A DNA stretch of 6,524 nucleotides from Verrucomicrobiota bacterium (GTDB taxonomy: Bacteria > Verrucomicrobiota > Verrucomicrobiia > Chthoniobacterales > JAFAMB01): assembly GCA_019241095.1 (NCBI GenBank), contig JAFAXJ010000002.1:1-6524 (forward strand). The letters are read 5' to 3'. The notes below the pieces were generated by a model. That model made no database searches and had not been told where the DNA came from. It saw nothing but the letters and a program-made list of their open reading frames with translations. Every line of letters starts with the position of its first letter. Within the stretch, counting starts at the first letter, position 1. The position numbers were made by a program, and so were the translations under genes. Positions 1 to 6,094 of the stretch are shown in pieces.

Positions 1-214
1 TCAGGACGCCGAAAAGAGCTGTGTAGAAGATGAAATCTGCTACTTGCTTTTCGCGAAGCGGTCCATAGCCGTTGCGCGCGAGCCATTTAAGGAGATAAAA
101 AGCCGCAATGAAACCGCAAAGATAAGCCAATCCATACCAGCGGATACCAAATTGCTCGTTGAACCTGATCAGAAACGGGCTCAGGTCATGAACATAAAAG
201 GCAAGCGTATTCAA
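1..214 (-). CDS. lgt: Prolipoprotein diacylglyceryl transferase, N-terminal 71 codons (partial)
   Basis: Lgt is an inner-membrane enzyme that moves diacylglycerol from phosphatidylglycerol onto the lipobox cysteine of prolipoproteins, the first step of lipoprotein maturation. Reading the minus strand from a TTG at 214 gives 71 codons with no stop before the window edge. They begin with the family's N-terminal pattern: YVHDLSPFLIRF at residues 7-18, GIRWYGLAYLCGF at 23-35 entering the first membrane helix, then a basic loop (KWLARNGYG) and the start of a second helix ending FGVL, just where the family continues into its conserved GGRLGY stretch. TTG is chosen because an in-frame TAG lies 17 codons upstream and no ATG or GTG lies between. 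No clear ribosome binding site precedes it. The catalytic His/Arg region is outside the window. It is divergent from the DUF2905 gene. Identification is confident; the exact start less so. Confidence 0.88.
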   Translation of the reverse strand, partial: MNTLAFYVHDLSPFLIRFNEQFGIRWYGLAYLCGFIAAFYLLKWLARNGYGPLREKQVADFIFYTALFGVL

Positions 215-325
215 TGTTAAGACAGGTTTGGGTCGACTCGGAGGCGCAATCGAATAACCGCGCTAACGGCAGATCTCAGACCGGCGTTTATGCCTTTTGA
301 ATCTTGGTAAGCCTGGTTTAAAAGA
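215..325. promoter_or_regulatory. Divergent intergenic region between lgt and the DUF2905 gene
   Basis: This 111-bp gap separates two head-to-head genes and should hold promoters for both. I could not find convincing -35/-10 pairs. The plus side has only an AT-rich TTTAAAAG just before the small gene's start. An imperfect palindrome, GGCGTTTATGCC, lies at about 283-294 and could be an operator, but it is short. The assignment rests on gene geometry rather than motifs. Confidence 0.35.
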
Positions 326-547
326 ATGTCAGTCATGGAGCTAGGAAAATATATCTTGATTCTTGGCCTTATTGTTGCGGCGATCGGCTTTGTACTATGG
401 CGGGCGCCCGATCTTCTTTCCTGGTTTGGCAGATTACCAGGGGATATTTCGATCCGGAAAGGCGGCTTCTCGTTCTATTTCCCTATTGCGAGCTGTATCC
501 TGATTAGTCTCGTTTTGACCTTGCTTGGATGGCTTTTCCGTCGCTAG
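326..547 (+). CDS. DUF2905-type small two-helix membrane protein
   Basis: This 73-residue protein has two hydrophobic helices, at about residues 8-26 and 53-71, joined by a polar segment carrying GRLPGDISIRKG (35-46) and FYFP (50-53). That helix-GRLPGDI-FYFP-helix layout and the length match the uncharacterised DUF2905 family, whose molecular function is unknown. The gene ends with a basic GWLFRR tail. The start could be ATG 326 or ATG 335; the first is preceded by a weak purine run (AAAAGA), and residues before the second add little, so the N-terminus is uncertain by three codons. It faces away from lgt and converges on thuA, with about 74 bp between the stops. It is probably its own transcription unit. 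No catalytic residue is evident, so a structural or accessory membrane role is only a guess. Confidence 0.85.
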   Translation: MSVMELGKYILILGLIVAAIGFVLWRAPDLLSWFGRLPGDISIRKGGFSFYFPIASCILISLVLTLLGWLFRR

Positions 548-621
548 GTCCGCTTCGGAGCTGTCTTGCCGTTAATTTTGTCGAGTTTCCGCCGCAAAAA
601 AAGTGCGGTGCTGATCAGGAT

Positions 622-1359
622 TTATTGCTGTTGAATGCCTTCCGGAGACAATTTGACGTTGGGTATGGCGTCAGCCCAGCGCGAGCCCTCCGGGCTTACC
701 CATTTTACCGCGTTGCGGAGCACGAGTCGAACCTCTGCCTGAAAATAGGTGGGAAATGATTCGTGCCCGGGCCGAAAATAAAAAATCTTGCCGTTTCCTC
801 TTTTCCAACTGCAACCGGAACGAAACGCCTCGCCGCCTTGAAACCATGAGAGGAAGATCGTTTCATCTGGTTCAGGAATACCAAAGGGTTCACCATACAT
901 TTCTTCATGCGGAATTTCGAAATAAGCGCCGAGTCCTTGCGCAATCGGGTGGCCTGGGTTGCAGATCCAAATTCGCTCTTTCTCACCGGCTTCTCGCCAG
1001 ATCAGAGAACAAGTTGTACCCATCAACCGTTTAAAGATTTTCGAATAATGGCCGGAATGAAGCACAACCAAGCCCATCCCTTCCAGAACCCGCTTTTGAA
1101 CGCGATCGACAACCTCGTCCGCCACCTTTGCATGCGCCTTGTGGCCCCACCAAATCAGCACGTCTGTTTCATTCAGCCGATTTTGGGCGAGTCCATGGTC
1201 AGCTTGCTGCAGGGTAGCAGTGATTACCTCCAACTCGCTGTCTGATGAAAGTCCTTCCGCAATGCAATTGTGCATGCCATCTGGATACACCTTGCGAATC
1301 AGTTCTGATTCGCGCTCATGCACATTCTCGCCCCAGACAATGACTCGTATTCTTTTCAT
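622..1359 (-). CDS. thuA: ThuA-family (trehalose utilization) protein
   Basis: ThuA proteins have a class I glutamine-amidotransferase-like fold and are linked to trehalose and related disaccharide use, with ThuB-type dehydrogenases, through 3-keto sugar intermediates; the exact reaction is not settled for most members. This 245-residue protein is full length. It shows VIVWGENVHE at 6-15, VYPDGMH at 24-30, DVLIWWGHKAH at 66-76, GLVVLHSGHYSKIFK at 94-108 (His/Ser pocket), GTTCSLIWREAGEKERIW at 112-129, PHEEMYGEPF at 149-158, SWFQGGEAFRSGC at 170-182 and FYFRPGHE at 192-199. I chose ATG 1359 over an in-frame GTG at 1422 because the family starts at this point, the extra 21 codons look non-conserved, and a GGAT lies at a plausible distance upstream. 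No thuB-like dehydrogenase lies beside it in this window. It converges on the DUF2905 gene and is divergent from glpX. Confidence 0.92.
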   Translation of the reverse strand: MKRIRVIVWGENVHERESELIRKVYPDGMHNCIAEGLSSDSELEVITATLQQADHGLAQNRLNETDVLIWWGHKAHAKVADEVVDRVQKRVLEGMGLVVLHSGHYSKIFKRLMGTTCSLIWREAGEKERIWICNPGHPIAQGLGAYFEIPHEEMYGEPFGIPEPDETIFLSWFQGGEAFRSGCSWKRGNGKIFYFRPGHESFPTYFQAEVRLVLRNAVKWVSPEGSRWADAIPNVKLSPEGIQQQ

Positions 1360-1713
1360 ATCACATCCAAAACACGGATACGCTATTCCGGCAAGATTCC
1401 GAGCTCCGACTTCCTTTTTCACATGAAGGAGGAAGGTTTTGGGTGCTCGAGTTCTGGTGAACTGAAGACCTTGGAGGAGTTGCTCCGGATTAAATTAGCT
1501 CTGTCGCCTCAAATCAAACAACCGATAAGATCGAAATTGAAAGACTCTCGATGTTCGTCCGGAGTCTACCGCGTCAGAGCCTCGCTCTTCTGATCCCTGG
1601 GGCGGGTTGGATAGCCGCTATGGCGCGGATGCAGGTGCGTTGCGTCTTGGCAGCGACGACCTTGGATGTTCTTACTCGAAACTGGACTTAAGCAGGTGTA
1701 CAAAAGATTTGTC
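1360..1713. promoter_or_regulatory. 354-bp divergent intergenic region between thuA and glpX
   Basis: No credible gene lies here. The open frames crossing it lack ribosome binding sites and family resemblance. It must contain the thuA (minus) and glpX (plus) promoters, but no pair of hexamers stands out. What can be seen is an 11-bp hairpin followed by GTTTT at 1410-1440 (listed separately), a small hairpin AGAGC-CTC-GCTCT at 1576-1588, and an 11-bp near-perfect palindrome ATAGCCGCTAT at 1611-1621, about 93 bp before the glpX start. The part at about 1535-1595 has the feel of a dispersed intergenic repeat, but only one copy is in the window. Confidence 0.4.
1410..1440 (+). terminator. Terminator-like hairpin with T-run, no upstream gene on its strand
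   Basis: The arms CTTCCTTTTTC (1410-1420) and GAAGGAGGAAG (1425-1435) fold around a four-base loop ACAT into an 11-bp stem if two U-G wobbles are allowed, and GTTTT follows immediately. In plus-strand RNA every position pairs; in minus-strand RNA the two wobbles become C-A mismatches, so the structure favours plus-strand transcripts. The nearest upstream plus-strand gene is DUF2905, about 860 bp away beyond the antiparallel thuA. It could stop antisense transcription through thuA, be an attenuator in a long glpX leader, or be a chance product of a purine/pyrimidine-rich stretch. Confidence 0.35.
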
Positions 1714-2778
1714 ATGCGATCTCCGCAACAATCGTACGAAGACACCGAGCGGATCGTTCAATTTGATTTTCTGCGCGCGACCGAATGCGCGGCTTTGAAT
1801 ACGCTTAAATGGATGGGTCGGGGCGAGAAAGAACAAGCGGACGCGGCTGCTTGTGACGCGATACGTGGAATGTTTGATCTGATAGATGTTTGTGGAAAAG
1901 TTGTGATCGGGGAGGGTATTAAGGATAACGCACCAGGCATATTCAAAGGAGAACATCTCGGAACATGGCTTCCGGGCAGCCCGAAGTTCGATCTGGCATT
2001 AGACCCAATCGACGGAACGACCAATGTTTCTAAAGGATTGCCAGGATCGATTTGTTGTCTTGCTGCGGCAAGCCCGGAAGAGGAACTGGCGTTTTCTCTG
2101 AAGGATATACCCAGTTTTTATACGATGAAACTGGCATACGGGCCGCAAGTAGTGCGCTATATGCGGCGGACCGGAATAGAAGTCATTTCGATTCGCAATC
2201 CAATCGAAGAAATTTTACCGGTCGTAGCCAAAGCACTCCGGAAGCGCTTGCAGGATGTGGCGGTCGTGGTTCTTGACCGGCCGAGGCACGCAGAATTGGT
2301 TAAGGCTATTCGTTCAACCGGCGCAATGGTGCGAATGATTAGTGACGGCGATATCACTGCAGCTATTGCGCCATCCATCCCGAACAGCGGAGTGGATCTT
2401 TATGTCGGAATTGGCGGTTCTCCAGAGGCCGTTCTTGCCGCTGCGGCGATCCGCTGTCTGGAGGGCAATATGCAGACAATGATGCGGCCTAGAGATGAAG
2501 CCGAACGAAACTCGATCATAGGAATGGGCTTCAAGGAAGAGCTAAATAAGGTGTTTTACGCGGAGGATCTAGTCAAAGGGGACAATGTTCTTTTCTGTGC
2601 GACCGGGGTTAGCGAGACCCCTTTGCTGAGAGGTGTCCAAGTCCGCGGTCATACGGCGGTTACTCATTCTATTCTGATGCGAGTCCGAAGTAGGACGGTC
2701 CGCCTTGTCGAAGCTTATCACGATCTAGGGCATAAAACCATTCACTTAAGATCCACAAAGCGGGAAATGCTTTTGTAA
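1714..2778 (+). CDS. glpX: Class II fructose-1,6-bisphosphatase, GlpX family
   Basis: GlpX enzymes remove the 1-phosphate of fructose-1,6-bisphosphate in the cytoplasm for gluconeogenesis; some also act on sedoheptulose-1,7-bisphosphate. From ATG 1714 the product is 354 residues, close to the family's usual 320-350. Recognisable blocks are the N-terminal FLRATECAAL, WMGRGEKEQAD (equivalents of E. coli Lys29 and Asp33), VVIGEG (Glu57), DPIDGTT (Asp85, position 88, Thr90), the FYTMKLAYGP tyrosine, DRPRH (positions 164 and 166), SDGD (Asp186/Asp188), GIGGSPEAV (Glu213) and the C-terminal KGDNVLFCATGVS. Two ligand positions differ conservatively from E. coli: Asp for Glu88 and Arg for Lys164. A further change sits just after the GEG motif, where E. 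coli has Glu and this protein Ile. An upstream ATG at 1666 adds 16 codons, but the family begins nearer the chosen start; neither has a good ribosome binding site. The histidine kinase follows 73 bp downstream on the same strand and could be cotranscribed. Confidence 0.92.
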   Translation: MRSPQQSYEDTERIVQFDFLRATECAALNTLKWMGRGEKEQADAAACDAIRGMFDLIDVCGKVVIGEGIKDNAPGIFKGEHLGTWLPGSPKFDLALDPIDGTTNVSKGLPGSICCLAAASPEEELAFSLKDIPSFYTMKLAYGPQVVRYMRRTGIEVISIRNPIEEILPVVAKALRKRLQDVAVVVLDRPRHAELVKAIRSTGAMVRMISDGDITAAIAPSIPNSGVDLYVGIGGSPEAVLAAAAIRCLEGNMQTMMRPRDEAERNSIIGMGFKEELNKVFYAEDLVKGDNVLFCATGVSETPLLRGVQVRGHTAVTHSILMRVRSRTVRLVEAYHDLGHKTIHLRSTKREMLL

Positions 2779-2851
2779 TCACTCTTAATACTATAAGCTG
2801 CATCAATTAGGCATTGAAACGCGGCTTGGAATCCAAAGACTTTCTTTCTGA

Positions 2852-3811
2852 ATGAGATCGGTTCGCAGAACCTTGGTTATCTGGTACGTGTTGACTGCGC
2901 TTGGTGTCTGGATTCTGCTTGTTTTTTTTACCTTGCTGCGGCTTTCCTTTCTCAATGGCGTTGATCCTGGTGTATTACGGGCAGAGCTGACAAAAGGGTG
3001 GATACTCCTCGGCTTACCTGTCTTGCTCCTGACGAGTTTTATAGCTTGGACTCTGGCTCGCCAGCTGATTGCACCCTGGGAAAACCTCGCCCAGCAGATC
3101 GCTGATTTCCTGAATGCAGATGCAAAGACGAATTTCTCTGTTCAAAGATTCCCTGAAGAGTACAAGTCGGTAATAAGTCAGATTTCAAACCTGGCTGATA
3201 ACCGTCAGCAGACGCGGCGGCAATTCAACCAGTTTTCGGCGAAAGTGGCCCATGAACTCCGAGGGCCAATCACACTTCTTCAACTACAGATAGACTTTGC
3301 TGCTCCCAATCTTGAGCTTGAGTTGGCGGACAATCTAAGAACGCAGATCCGGCGGCTGACGGAATATGTTGAAACTGCCCTAATAGTGGCCAGAGCTGAA
3401 AAAGGAACGATACCTATTCATCGGCAGAAAATTCTAATTTCCGAATTTACGGCTGAATTGCTAAAACCATACCGGCTGCGCGCAGAGACTTACCGTCGTA
3501 AAATGCAGATTCGGTTGCACTCAAAGAAAGTGGTTGAGATCGATCCGAAGATCGTAGGACTGATTTCCAATAACCTGTTGGCAAATGCTTTCATCCATGG
3601 CTCAGGTGATATTCGAGTACACAGCCGCCGCGAGTGGTTGACTATAACTAATCGAGTTAGGCAAGGCACCGACCCTGCGGACCCTCATTCGAGTATCGGA
3701 ATGGGCTTACGGACGGTCGCCGTGCTGGCTGAAGCGCATGGAAACCTTTCAGTAAGAACCCGCAAGCTAGGCCGGACCTTTGCGGCATCGATACGTTTCA
3801 TCACAGTATGA
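2852..3811 (+). CDS. Small membrane sensor histidine kinase
   Basis: This 319-residue protein is a two-component sensor kinase that would autophosphorylate on histidine and pass the phosphate to a receiver. It has two membrane helices (about 8-31 and 50-68) separated by only about 18 residues, then a HAMP-like linker (about 69-120), a dimerisation and phosphoacceptor helix with VAHELRGPIT and His134, and an ATP-binding domain with the N-box around SNNLLANAFIHG (239-250) and a G2-type segment SIGMGLRTVAVLAEAHG (281-297). No DxGxG G1 box is visible; after LTITNRV the chain goes almost directly to the glycine motif, so the ATP lid is short. This reduced catalytic domain occurs in some active kinases, so inactivity should not be assumed. 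The tiny external loop suggests intramembrane sensing or reliance on a partner. Its stop overlaps the start of the receiver gene (ATGA), which points to translational coupling. No ribosome binding site is clear before ATG 2852. Confidence 0.9.
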   Translation: MRSVRRTLVIWYVLTALGVWILLVFFTLLRLSFLNGVDPGVLRAELTKGWILLGLPVLLLTSFIAWTLARQLIAPWENLAQQIADFLNADAKTNFSVQRFPEEYKSVISQISNLADNRQQTRRQFNQFSAKVAHELRGPITLLQLQIDFAAPNLELELADNLRTQIRRLTEYVETALIVARAEKGTIPIHRQKILISEFTAELLKPYRLRAETYRRKMQIRLHSKKVVEIDPKIVGLISNNLLANAFIHGSGDIRVHSRREWLTITNRVRQGTDPADPHSSIGMGLRTVAVLAEAHGNLSVRTRKLGRTFAASIRFITV

Positions 3812-4248
3812 AAACTCATGACAATCATCCTATGGACCCATCAAAGTCTGATGGCATTATCTTGATTGTCGATGATGAACAGTTTCTGAGAGAGTACACT
3901 CGCTATGTTCTGGAGCAATCAGGCTTTCATGTAGTGACAGCTGCTGACGCTGAAGAAGCTTGGAGCTTTTATCGATCCAACCAGGAGCGTATAGCTTTAA
4001 TCATCACCGACGTTGTGATGCCGGGCTCCTTCGACGGCTTTGAATTGGCCGATCGTGTGCACCGGACTTGCCCAACTCTCAAGGTGCTATTTATGACAGG
4101 CGCTTTGGGAGACGACCATCCTCGGTTTGCAGAACTCAGTGCGAACAATCGGATATTGTTGAAACCGTTCTTCCCTGACCAATTAATACAAATCGTGAAG
4201 CAAAGCTGCTTTGACACCGGCAGTATTCCACGACGCATTACAAGATAG
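3808..4248 (+). CDS. Receiver-only response regulator (CheY-like)
   Basis: The 146-residue product is a single phosphoacceptor receiver domain with no DNA-binding or enzymatic output. Conserved positions are visible: the acidic pair Asp22-Asp23 in LIVDDE, the phosphorylation site Asp68 in IITDVVMPG, the switch threonine Thr97 in LFMTG, and Lys119 in LLKPF. About 15 residues precede the domain; a second ATG at 3832 would shorten this tail by eight codons. The gene overlaps the upstream histidine kinase by 4 bp (ATGA), so the two are almost certainly a cognate pair. Without an output domain it probably works as a phosphorelay intermediate or by protein-protein contact. Its last 11 bp overlap the end of the pfkB-type kinase gene on the other strand. 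Confidence 0.92.
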   Translation: MKTHDNHPMDPSKSDGIILIVDDEQFLREYTRYVLEQSGFHVVTAADAEEAWSFYRSNQERIALIITDVVMPGSFDGFELADRVHRTCPTLKVLFMTGALGDDHPRFAELSANNRILLKPFFPDQLIQIVKQSCFDTGSIPRRITR

Positions 4249-5266
4249 GCTCTCGTTCGCCGAACTCTTTTTTAAGGTTCAAACATTCGTCAAGCGTAGC
4301 GACTCCGTCTGTGCCGTTAGCGGCCCGCAGCGAAGCTGCCGCGGTGCAAACGCCGTAAAGCAGACACCGCTCGATCGGCATTTCAGCATGATAGCCAAAA
4401 AGGATTCCCGCGGCAGCCGCGTCTCCAGCGCCCACAGTGCCGATAATTTGACTCGCGGGCATATTCAAGCTGGGCTGAAAAAGCTTTGCTCCGTCAGAAG
4501 CCGCGGCCAGAATGCCTTCTGGGAAGTGGATTATGACCCAGCGACGGACTCCGGCTTTTAACAAAGAATCTGCAGCTTCAATAAGCATTTGCGCATCGAT
4601 TCGGTCGCCATCACGGATCTGAACCCCAGCGACGCAGGCCGCTTCGTATTCATTGAAGAAGGCGATATCCAAAAAAGGCAGCGCTGGCAGGACCAGTCGA
4701 CTGAATCGATCGCTCTTCTCGCTTACTGTATCGGCTGAAGTGATAAACCCAAGCTCTGAAGCCCGTAGCAATAGATCGGCAGCTTTGGTGCCAGATCGAG
4801 TCCCTGGCTGGTCCAATCGATCCAGGAGCAACAGATAGCCGAGATGAAAATGCCTGGCGTGAGAACGTTCTAAATCAATCAGGTCCTCATCCAGCAGCGC
4901 ATTGGTTCCGCGATAGTGAAAAAACGTGCGTCGACCCGTTTTCTGGACGGTCATCACATCAGTGTAGGATGTTTTCGCTTCTTTAGTCTGACGCATGAAA
5001 GAGACATCTATATCGAAACCTCGACAGGTCTGCAGAATCCATTCGCCCGGTTCGTCGTCTCCAATGAGCCCGGCGCCTTGCAAAGGAAAATCGGCGCCCA
5101 GACGCGCAAGGGCGATAAGTACATTGAACGGCGATCCGCCGCCCGCTCGGGATTCTGAGATGGTGTTGGCCAGAGTTTCTTGAGCCGGCCATGTATCGAT
5201 AATTTTAATGTAGTCAACAAGCCAGTTGCCAGCGCAGAGAATACCCTGTCTTTGACCTATATTCAT
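4238..5266 (-). CDS. PfkB-family carbohydrate kinase, substrate unknown
   Basis: This 342-residue protein belongs to the ribokinase/PfkB superfamily, which transfers phosphate from ATP to sugar or sugar-phosphate hydroxyls in the cytoplasm. It starts with a typical first strand (ILCAGNWLVDYIKIID, 9-24), then the glycine-rich GGGSPFNVLIALARLG (42-57) and GLIGDDEPG (66-74), a lid and substrate region with TSYTDVM (99-105) and GRRTFFHYRGTNALL (111-125), and the C-terminal signature GTVGAGDAAAAG (276-287), where Asp282 is the expected catalytic base and GAGD forms the anion hole. Length is within the family range. The start ATG follows directly after the aldolase stop codon (TAG-ATG), with no ribosome binding site, so translation is probably coupled to the upstream gene. 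The aldolase partner suggests it makes a phosphorylated substrate for cleavage, as in tagatose-6-phosphate kinase systems, but the sugar cannot be named. Its end overlaps the response regulator gene by 11 bp. Confidence 0.9.
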   Translation of the reverse strand: MNIGQRQGILCAGNWLVDYIKIIDTWPAQETLANTISESRAGGGSPFNVLIALARLGADFPLQGAGLIGDDEPGEWILQTCRGFDIDVSFMRQTKEAKTSYTDVMTVQKTGRRTFFHYRGTNALLDEDLIDLERSHARHFHLGYLLLLDRLDQPGTRSGTKAADLLLRASELGFITSADTVSEKSDRFSRLVLPALPFLDIAFFNEYEAACVAGVQIRDGDRIDAQMLIEAADSLLKAGVRRWVIIHFPEGILAAASDGAKLFQPSLNMPASQIIGTVGAGDAAAAGILFGYHAEMPIERCLLYGVCTAAASLRAANGTDGVATLDECLNLKKEFGEREPIL

Positions 5267-6094
5267 CTAGTCAAGGAAGCGAGCAGCGTCGGTAGCAGGC
5301 TGGTTCTCATGCACAATCGCGATAAGCGCTTTCGTCATTCCGGCGGGATTCCGGTGCTGAATAATGTTCCTGCCGTAAACGATACCTGATGCACCCTGAA
5401 CAATTACTTGAGCGGTGCGTTTGAGAATTTCCTTATCGTCAGCCTTACCGCCGCCTCGCACCAGCACTGGTACTCGCGCTGTTTCAACAACTTTATGGTA
5501 TTCACGGAGGTCGTCAGTCGGATCGGCCTTGATTATATCGGCTCCTAGTTCGACGGCTTGGCGGACCAGCGGAAGAATTTTGGTTATATCGCCGTCGACC
5601 ATGTAACCGCCTCCTTCGGCGTTCGGTCGGAATACAAGTGGCTCTATCATGAGCGGCAGCCCGTACCGGTCAGATTCCGGCTTCAATTTCAGGATATTTT
5701 GAATGCACTGATCATTCACCTCCGGTTGATCAGGAATCCTGAAAAGGTTAACGACTATACATGCCGCATCCAGGCGCAGAGCTTGTTCCACAGCTTGTTC
5801 AATCATCCGGCTGTAAAGAAATCTGGGGAGACCTCTACCGTATACGTTGGCGACGTCCGATCGCAGCACGAGAGCCGGTTTCGATTTGCCCGGAATGCGC
5901 TGGAGTAATTCCGCTTGGCCGACCGTCAATTGGATCGCGTCCGGGTTCGCGGTAACCAGAGTCTCCACCGCCGAAGCAAGATTTTCGATGCCGCTTAAAA
6001 AGTTAAGCTCGTTAAAGAAACCGTGGTCGACCGCGACATCGATGCATCGTGCTGAACGAGAGTTAAAAAGACGGTTTAGCCGATATGATTTCAT
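5267..6094 (-). CDS. Class I aldolase, DhnA/FbaB/DeoC-like family
   Basis: The 275-residue product is a TIM-barrel Schiff-base aldolase of the group containing FbaB and LsrF. Visible marks are CIDVAVDHGFF (17-27) on an early strand with the usual Asp-His, NPDAIQLTVGQ (50-60), a central strand with IEPLVFRP (150-157), the Schiff-base strand GADIIKADPTDD with Lys189 as the likely catalytic lysine, the VPVLVRGGGK loop (208-217), and the phosphate-binding GASGIVYGRNIIQHRNP (234-250). It is probably cytoplasmic, with no signal or membrane segment. It is the first gene of a two-gene operon and its TAG abuts the ATG of the PfkB-type kinase. By analogy with LacC/LacD and similar pairs it should cleave the kinase product, a ketose or keto-acid phosphate, into two three- or four-carbon pieces; fructose-1,6-bisphosphate is possible but not shown. 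No ribosome binding site is visible before ATG 6094. Confidence 0.87.
   Translation of the reverse strand: MKSYRLNRLFNSRSARCIDVAVDHGFFNELNFLSGIENLASAVETLVTANPDAIQLTVGQAELLQRIPGKSKPALVLRSDVANVYGRGLPRFLYSRMIEQAVEQALRLDAACIVVNLFRIPDQPEVNDQCIQNILKLKPESDRYGLPLMIEPLVFRPNAEGGGYMVDGDITKILPLVRQAVELGADIIKADPTDDLREYHKVVETARVPVLVRGGGKADDKEILKRTAQVIVQGASGIVYGRNIIQHRNPAGMTKALIAIVHENQPATDAARFLD

Noticed and set aside
549..559. TCCG-CTT-CGGA hairpin just after the DUF2905 stop
   Set aside because: A four-pair stem with only scattered T residues downstream is too weak to call a terminator.
590..610. Hairpin CGCCGC / GCGGTG around an A-rich loop between the DUF2905 and thuA stops, considered as a bidirectional terminator
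   Set aside because: The stem is six pairs with a G-T wobble, the loop is nine bases, and no T-run follows on either strand.
1360..1422. N-terminal extension of thuA from GTG 1422
   Set aside because: The additional 21 residues fall outside the family's conserved start, and the GTG has no ribosome binding site on the minus strand.
1423..1593. A 56-codon plus-strand frame beginning ATGAAGGAGG
   Set aside because: The AGGAGG lies inside the frame rather than before it, no ribosome binding site precedes the ATG, the product has no family resemblance, and its start sits in the hairpin at 1410-1435.
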